Assembly: GCF_026914265.1 (NCBI RefSeq)
Contig: NC_069125.1
Location: 20,138,966-20,202,965, forward strand
Source: Mya arenaria
Lineage: Eukaryota; Mollusca; Bivalvia; Myida; Myidae
Reading direction: 5' to 3'
DNA: 64,000 nt
Shown here: one piece after another, positions 58,927-64,000 of the stretch
Layout: each line of letters starts with the position of its first letter
Position numbering within the stretch: the stretch's first letter is position 1
The notes under the pieces: generated by a model
The model's database searches: none
Told to the model about the DNA's origin: nothing
Seen by the model: the letters and a program-made list of their open reading frames with translations, nothing else
Translations under genes and position numbers: made by a program

Positions 58927-60981
58927 GTTTATGCGGTCAAGCTCTTCATTGCCGTTGCCTTCCCTCCCGACCTAAATCATGGTTATGTGTTAATATCAAT
59001 ATCCTGGCATTTAGTTAAGATTACTTCAATTATAAATGAGCGTTCAATTTGAAGATTTCCTATTCAATTATTGTCAGTCGATGAATGGCATGTAAAGTCT
59101 ATATGGAAAATAGCCACCATTTTGAAGAGAAAAATCACCACAAACTAAAGCATTCATTGCGAAATACTTGGAACATACGATAATTTAGTTTTTTCACGTA
59201 TAAGAATATTTTTTTCAATTTTGAAAAATCTTGCAAAACGGATTCACTTACCGACAGTCACAACCATGTACGTTATATCCATACATGAGAACAGTCAGAA
59301 ATGAAAATTCTGTTTATATAATGCTGTTTATATGAAACTTAAGTACACCAAAACACTAATGTACACAACCAAACCCCGTTACCCGTATCGAGTTCAATAT
59401 ACCGGTATCGATCTACACCTATTAATAGGATAATACACCTTCAGAGAGCGCCGTATAGACATGTAAAGGTACTGGCGAAGGTATTTGATTTGGTCATTGT
59501 ATGGAATAGAAGAACCATTCATTTTAATACGAATAACTTAATGAACGAGCATGCATTTTATGTAATACATGTGGTAAAAATAATTCTGCGTTAAATGTTA
59601 AAATCTATAGCGTTCAATAGTAGAATGCTGTCATGTCAGTCACTTTTAGACCTCCGTGTCCACAACGCTCAATTTTCCTGCCTTAGTATAATGAATTATA
59701 AATTCCAAATTCCAATTCTTGCATAGCCAATGCAATAATTAATTTGACCGATGGGAAATAAATAATTAACAAATAAAGTGTAAAGAGTAAAAGTTTTTTT
59801 ATAGTTATATAAGTGATATATTTCAATCGTTTTAAAATACATGGTCACCATTGTAATATCCAAATTGTGAAGCATCATGGGTAAATCATATTAATGGGCT
59901 ATTATATAAATGCATATCATATAACATTACTCTTATTCTTATTCTAAAGCATTGTTTATGCGGTCAAGCTCTTCATTGTCGTTGCCTTCCCTCCCGACCT
60001 AAATCATGGTTATGTGTTAATATCAATATCCTGGCATTTAGTTAAGATTACTTCAATTATAAATGAGCGTTCAATTTGAAGATTTCCTATTCAATTATTG
60101 TCAGTCGATGAATGGCATGTAAAGTCTATATGGAAAATAGCCACCATTTTGAAGAGAAAAATCACCACAAACTAAAGCATTCATTGCGAAATACTTGGAA
60201 CATACGATAATTTAGTTTTTTCACGTATAAGAATATTTTTTTCAATTTTGAAAAATCTTGCAAAACGGATTCACTTACCGACAGTCACAACCATGTACGT
60301 TATATCCATACATGAGAACAGTCAGAAATGAAAATTCTGTTTATATAATGCTGTTTATATGAAACTTAAGTACACCAAAACACTAATGTACACAACCAAA
60401 CCCCGTTACCCGTATCGAGTTCAATATACCGGTATCGATCTACACCTATTAATAGGATAATACACCTTCAGAGAGCGCCGTATAGACATGTAAAGGTACT
60501 GGCGAAGGTATTTGATTTGGTCATTGTATGGAATAGAAGAACCATTCATTTTAATACGAATAACTTAATGAACGAGCATGCATTTTATGTAATACATGTG
60601 GTAAAAATAATTCTGCGTTAAATGTTAAAATCTATAGCGTTCAATAGTAGAATGCTGTCATGTCAGTCACTTTTAGACCTCCGTGTCCACAACGCTCAAT
60701 TTTCCTGCCTTAGTATAATGAATTATAAATTCCAAATTCCAATTCTTGCATAGCCAATGCAATAATTAATTTGACCGATGGGAAATAAATAATTAACAAA
60801 TAAAGTGTAAAGAGTAAAAGTTTTTTTATAGTTATATAAGTGATATATTTCAATCGTTTTAAAATACATGGTCACCATTGTAATATCCAAATTGTGAAGC
60901 ATCATGGGTAAATCATATTAATGGGCTATTATATAAATGCATATCATATAACATTACTCTTATTCTTATTCTAAAGCATTG
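58927..60981. repeat. recent 1027-bp tandem duplication just upstream of the NACHT-WD start codon
   Basis: Copy 1 (58927-59953) and copy 2 (59954-60981) are nearly identical; the one difference I noticed is cattgccg versus cattgtcg near the start. The left edge lies about 35 bases upstream of the ATG at 58893 (minus strand), so copy 1 includes 5' flanking or 5' UTR sequence. Identical 60-codon open frames in both copies are incidental. Either a very young duplication or an assembly artefact. Confidence 0.95.
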
Positions 60982-61179
60982 TAATAATACTTTGAAAAAG
61001 TAAAAAAAGAAAAGAAAAAAAGACAAGATCATTCGGTCTAATCTATAACAAAACCTCCAAAACTGCACAGCAAGACATTTATATCTGAGATCTGATAGAG
61101 AGCAGACAGCAATAAAGATTAAGATCAATACACAGAAGTTGTCTTCTATACGCGAATGGGGGGGGGTCACTTATAGTAG

Positions 61180-61560
61180 GCTTAAACTGGGCCTTTAAAC
61201 GCTCTTTTGGGGCACGCAGGTTTTCCAATTTGTTTGTTCCTTGGGTATTTTCTGGCCCAGCAGCTTGTAGTCCTAGTTCAACAATGTTATCAACTAAGTC
61301 GTTGCTTCCAGCATTTATTTTAATTGCCACATACTCATGAACCTCTGTACTGAATTAATTTTCATTATTTCGCTCTCTGCGACTCACTGCACATGTATTG
61401 TCTTTGCTTGAGATTTTACTGCCAACAATTAGTTCTTTCTTACTTTCACTTGTAATTATAGTTTGTGCTTCTGTTCATGTAGTATTTCGATGGATATACT
61501 TTTCTGGACTTATATTGTCCTTCAGGGTATTCTGTTTAAGACGTTAAACATCTCTTTTTG
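61180..61560 (-). pseudogene. possible decayed coding fragment, unknown family
   Basis: One minus-strand frame reads KELIVGSKISSKDN, then a stop, then VAIKINAGSNDLVDNIVELG and NLRAPKERLKAQFKPT. Composition looks protein-like (amphipathic, few low-complexity runs), but stops interrupt it upstream and a G-run lies at its lower end. I do not recognise the family; a transposon ORF1 relic is the simplest guess. Confidence 0.3.
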
Positions 61561-61889
61561 CACCCTGAGACCCTAACTACTTTGGGAGTGTCATAAAACA
61601 AGGGCGTTTGTTTTCATCGGCTAGCATTTTCTGTTCTTGTATTGACGGATTTCTTTGTCACTGCGGTCTTCCGAGATTTTCTGTATAACGTTGAGGCTCG
61701 TTCGGGCCATGGTGAAGTGAAAAAGTCGTTGACTTCAAATCATGATACACATCACAAACCAAACTGAAAGAATCGTAATCATTAGCGATTCTCAGAAATA
61801 AAAATGTATCCTCTCAAGACTAAATAATTGTGCAGAAGTTTGTTTGCATCTCACCAAAATGTGGGTAATTTGCTTGCAATAAACATAAT

Positions 61890-61904
61890 GGGGGGGGGGG
61901 GGGG
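61890..61904 (+). repeat. poly-G run of 15
   Basis: G15 in the divergent intergenic region. A shorter G-run lies near 61158. No promoter element could be tied to it. Confidence 0.8.
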
Positions 61905-62047
61905 TTGTCTCCTTAGCCACAATCTGTTCAATAACTTTTTTATCTTTGAAGTTATGATACCAAACTAAGATTTTGATTGTAGAATATGTTTTTCGCCACA
62001 AACTGGACGCATACATTATGCAAAATTTAAAGAAAAAGTCCACTTAC

Positions 62048-62115
62048 CAAAAGTTGGTACCTGAATCGGTACTTTTCATTCTAAATCCGCCATTTTGTTT
62101 GCCATGAAACATTTT
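62048..62115 (-). promoter_or_regulatory. candidate non-coding first exon with YY1-type motif and strong splice donor
   Basis: The minus strand reads CAAAATGGCGGATTTAG and, about 40 bases later, TTTTG|gtaagtgg, a near-perfect donor (exon edge 62048). CAAAATGGCGG matches the YY1-type start-site motif used in many animal promoters. A short upstream frame (MANKMADLE then stop) shows it is not coding beyond a uORF. It is correctly placed and oriented to be a 5' UTR exon of the NACHT-WD gene, splicing to an acceptor just above 58893; this is inferred. Confidence 0.45.
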
Positions 62116-62214
62116 TCTCACTTAATGTTTGCATAAAACAAAATTACGTCCTCCTCCTTGTACGTTATTCACAAAGTAAGTGCTGAACAATGCTTAAACA
62201 CTATGAACCTGTTG

Positions 62215-62490
62215 TCAGCCTCCTATATTATATCGCCAGTGGCGTTGAGTTGAGCATGCTCTGCTTCTGTTGGAACTGTCATACGTGTATTTTCTTGGTA
62301 TGTTCTCAATCCTGTAGAATACATGTAGAATCGTGTAGGGTTCTGTTGTAAGGACACATCGATCCTTTTTAACCCTTCTTTCTGTAGTAAAGGTACGACA
62401 GATATGTCTCTTGTGGTTATAATAGGGTTTAAAGCATGGCTCATAAAAAAATAACGGAGTGATAAACTGAACGGTTTGGTCATTTAACAC
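62215..62490 (-). other. open frame of unknown nature
   Basis: Two overlapping minus-strand frames of 86 and 91 codons, one containing NPTRFYMYSTGLRTYQENTR and TEAEHAQLNATGD. No family recognised, no clear splice context. It may belong to the LINE relic just downstream on the plus coordinate. Confidence 0.2.
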
Positions 62491-62585
62491 TCTCTCTTAA
62501 CCGCACATATTTCAATCTAAGAATCATATTTTTTCTGTGCATGCCGATCGAACAAGATCTTTAAGTCCCCCTCCCCCTTGAGCTG

Positions 62586-62740
62586 CTAGTGTAGCACCCG
62601 TCTTTCATTGTAGGGAAGATCGTTGACACATGGAACTATTTTGGTTGCACGCATATGTAGTCTTACAATGGAGTTTATATCTGTATAAGTAGAGATACCA
62701 AACGACATTAGCAAAGCCCACATGTGCGCTAACAAGTACT
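62586..62740 (-). pseudogene. decayed LINE C-terminal fragment
   Basis: The minus-strand frame reads YTDINSIVRLHMRATKIVPC then VNDLPYNERR, matching the pattern 'DI..IERVQRRATK..P...DLPYEERL' downstream of the reverse transcriptase domain in jockey/CR1-type LINEs. Only this short piece is preserved. Confidence 0.65.
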
Positions 62741-62789
62741 GCAATCTCCATATAACGTATGTTATAAACCCTTTAGTGAGTAGATACAT

Positions 62790-63060
62790 CAGGGGCGGGT
62801 TCAGGATTTGACGTTAGCCCGGACGTATCGTAGGGGCGTAACCTATCGACATGCGCTCCTCCATCATAAACGAAAATTATTTGTTTAAAGTGTTCGAAAG
62901 GAGGGTTGGGGGCACTCCCCAAAGAAAAAAATAACAGGTTCTATACCTAAAAGTTGCATTTTGGGCGCATTTTACTACTTTTTGCTCCTTTATTGATAAA
63001 AAGTAAACTTGAACGATTTTATGGGGGTGCCCCCTCCCCCTCCCCGCTACTGTTCATAAA
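62790..63060 (+). mobile_element. second CAGGGGCGG-type repeat
   Basis: Starts 'caggggcgggttcaggattt' and continues through 'aggggcgtaacc' to a C-rich stretch 'gtgccccctccccctcccc'. Same start as the element in NACHT-WD intron 2. No coding capacity. Confidence 0.45.
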
Positions 63061-63254
63061 CCCCAACAATTGAATCAGTTATGGAATGTATTATGATTAC
63101 AAACTATGTTTAAAAAAACCTTCTATAATAACCAAAACTTGCACATCTATTAGGGATGGCAACGAGTAGTAAAATTGGTACTCGAGGACTCGGATAATCT
63201 AAATATTTATAATTATTACTTTTTATTCTGCTTAATTTCGTCCATATCTATTAT

Positions 63255-63743
63255 CAAACTCCGCGCAGTGTTACTTCCCTTGCAGTACAGTAATCACTGC
63301 CTTCACAAATATCACGTGATGATAGAAACGGCACGTGATTGCAATTTACAAAATGGACGGAACACCTTTAAAAGAAATTCCAGCAACATGTTTCATTTGT
63401 TTAGAAAATAAACGATTTTATTCCATAAAAGGAAAAAAATGCAAAACGTTCGATACATGTCTGAATAGCTAACAACACATCCATGTTGATATTGTAATTT
63501 GTAAATCCTACTTTCAATTTGAAAAAAGACCGAACATTTCCGAATGTTTTTTTTAATTGTTATTTTTTTATAAAACATATTATGCCTATCAACTGGCGTA
63601 AAGTAATTATTTAAGAAAGGATATAAGAATAAATATATATGATTAAAAAAATGCCATTAAAAGTTTTCATCCAATTTTGGATGAAAATCTTGTGGTGGCA
63701 GTGATTACTGTACTGCAAGGGAAGTAACACTGCGCGGAGTTTG
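63255..63743. mobile_element. MITE with perfect 47-bp terminal inverted repeats and 9-bp target duplication
   Basis: Left terminus 63255-63301 (starting CAAACTCCGCGCAGTGTTAC) is the exact inverse of 63697-63743. The flanks carry ATCTATTAT on both sides (63246-63254 and 63744-63752). The 489-bp element has an AT-rich, non-coding interior with a small palindrome catccaattttggatg near 63669. Long perfect termini plus a 9-bp duplication suggest a Mutator-like (MULE) MITE. It lies about 200 bases upstream of the p38 start codon. Confidence 0.9.
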
Positions 63744-63941
63744 ATCTATTATAATTATTTCGGTTGTGCGTAACCTATTCAATTCCGTACCAAAGCAAAT
63801 CCAAATCTAATTGGTTTAAGTTTCCCATGATATCCAATGACAAGAGCTGATAGAATGGTCTACGCATAAACATTATCTTAAAATAGAGCATGGGGAAACC
63901 AAGTTTAAATAGGACATATAGCAATACACAAACCAAGCAAA

Positions 63942-64000
63942 ATGTCTGTCAAAAAGCCTGTTAAAGATGGATATTATCGAACAGAGCTGAATAAATCGGA
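63942..64000 (+). CDS. p38 MAP kinase, N-terminus only (runs off the window)
   Basis: The ATG at 63942 opens the frame MSVKKPVKDGYYRTELNKS, cut by the window edge. The GYYRTELNKS stretch matches the start of p38-type MAP kinases (human MAPK14: FYRQELNKT), where the next residues would be the WEVP-type segment and the kinase glycine loop. p38 kinases relay stress and cytokine signals. Context caaaATGT is a fair start. The gene is divergent from the NACHT-WD gene, with about 5 kb between the start codons. The call rests on about 19 residues. Confidence 0.7.
   Translation, partial: MSVKKPVKDGYYRTELNKS

Noticed and set aside
59696..60905. two identical 60-codon minus-strand frames as duplicated genes
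   Set aside because: They are identical because the whole 1027-bp stretch is duplicated. The sequence is low-complexity and has no family resemblance.

Overview
The window reads as animal nuclear DNA, most likely a bivalve mollusc. Genes are split by short-to-medium GT-AG introns, non-coding DNA is AT-rich, and several dispersed repeats resemble ones I know from bivalve genomes (the 'aggtcactaggtca' type, the 'aacaagagatgtcac' type and the 'agctcaactattcg' type). I cannot resolve the genus. All gene models below were made by hand, by translating exons and matching intron phases; no aligner or RNA data was used.

Layout. (1) 1-2425 has no gene and ends in a good poly(A) signal; it is probably the 3' UTR of a plus-strand gene lying to the left. 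(2) 2426-7900 is repeat-rich: a tRNA-derived SINE with a perfect 15-bp target duplication, a decayed bivalve repeat block, and an LTR-like dispersed repeat. (3) 7941-21716, plus strand: a complete 11-exon TMEM120 (TACAN-like) gene, 383 aa. (4) 21717-24795 is the convergent intergenic stretch; it carries a decayed duplicate of the next gene's penultimate exon and intron. (5) 24796-58893, minus strand: a 34-exon NACHT plus WD40 STAND-type protein of the NWD1/NWD2 family. The CDS sums to 5430 nt (1809 aa plus stop) with every phase consistent. It has a predicted N-myristoylated start, a polyQ tract, a DUF4062-like module, a NACHT NTPase, WD repeats and an acidic tail. (6) 58894-63900: a 1027-bp tandem duplication directly upstream of the NWD start codon, a candidate 5' UTR exon with a YY1-type motif, transposon relics and a clean MITE. 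(7) 63942-64000, plus strand: the first 59 bases of a p38 MAP kinase CDS, running off the window.

The striking theme is minisatellite-filled introns. Eight arrays (units of 21 to 49 bp, up to 7.3 kb) fill the introns of the two large genes. In three places the amplified unit contains a real splice junction: TMEM120 exon 5 acceptor (85-bp unit), NWD exon 25 donor (34-bp unit, about 49 copies) and NWD exon 27 acceptor (37-bp unit, about 36 copies). A fourth array (38-bp unit, about 190 copies) carries a branch-point-like plus AG motif on the sense strand of NWD. None of these unit lengths is a multiple of three, so use of a neighbouring site would shift the frame; I traced an early stop for the donor array and for the exon 5 copies. 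This multiplication of splice sites by minisatellites is the best candidate here for an undescribed feature.
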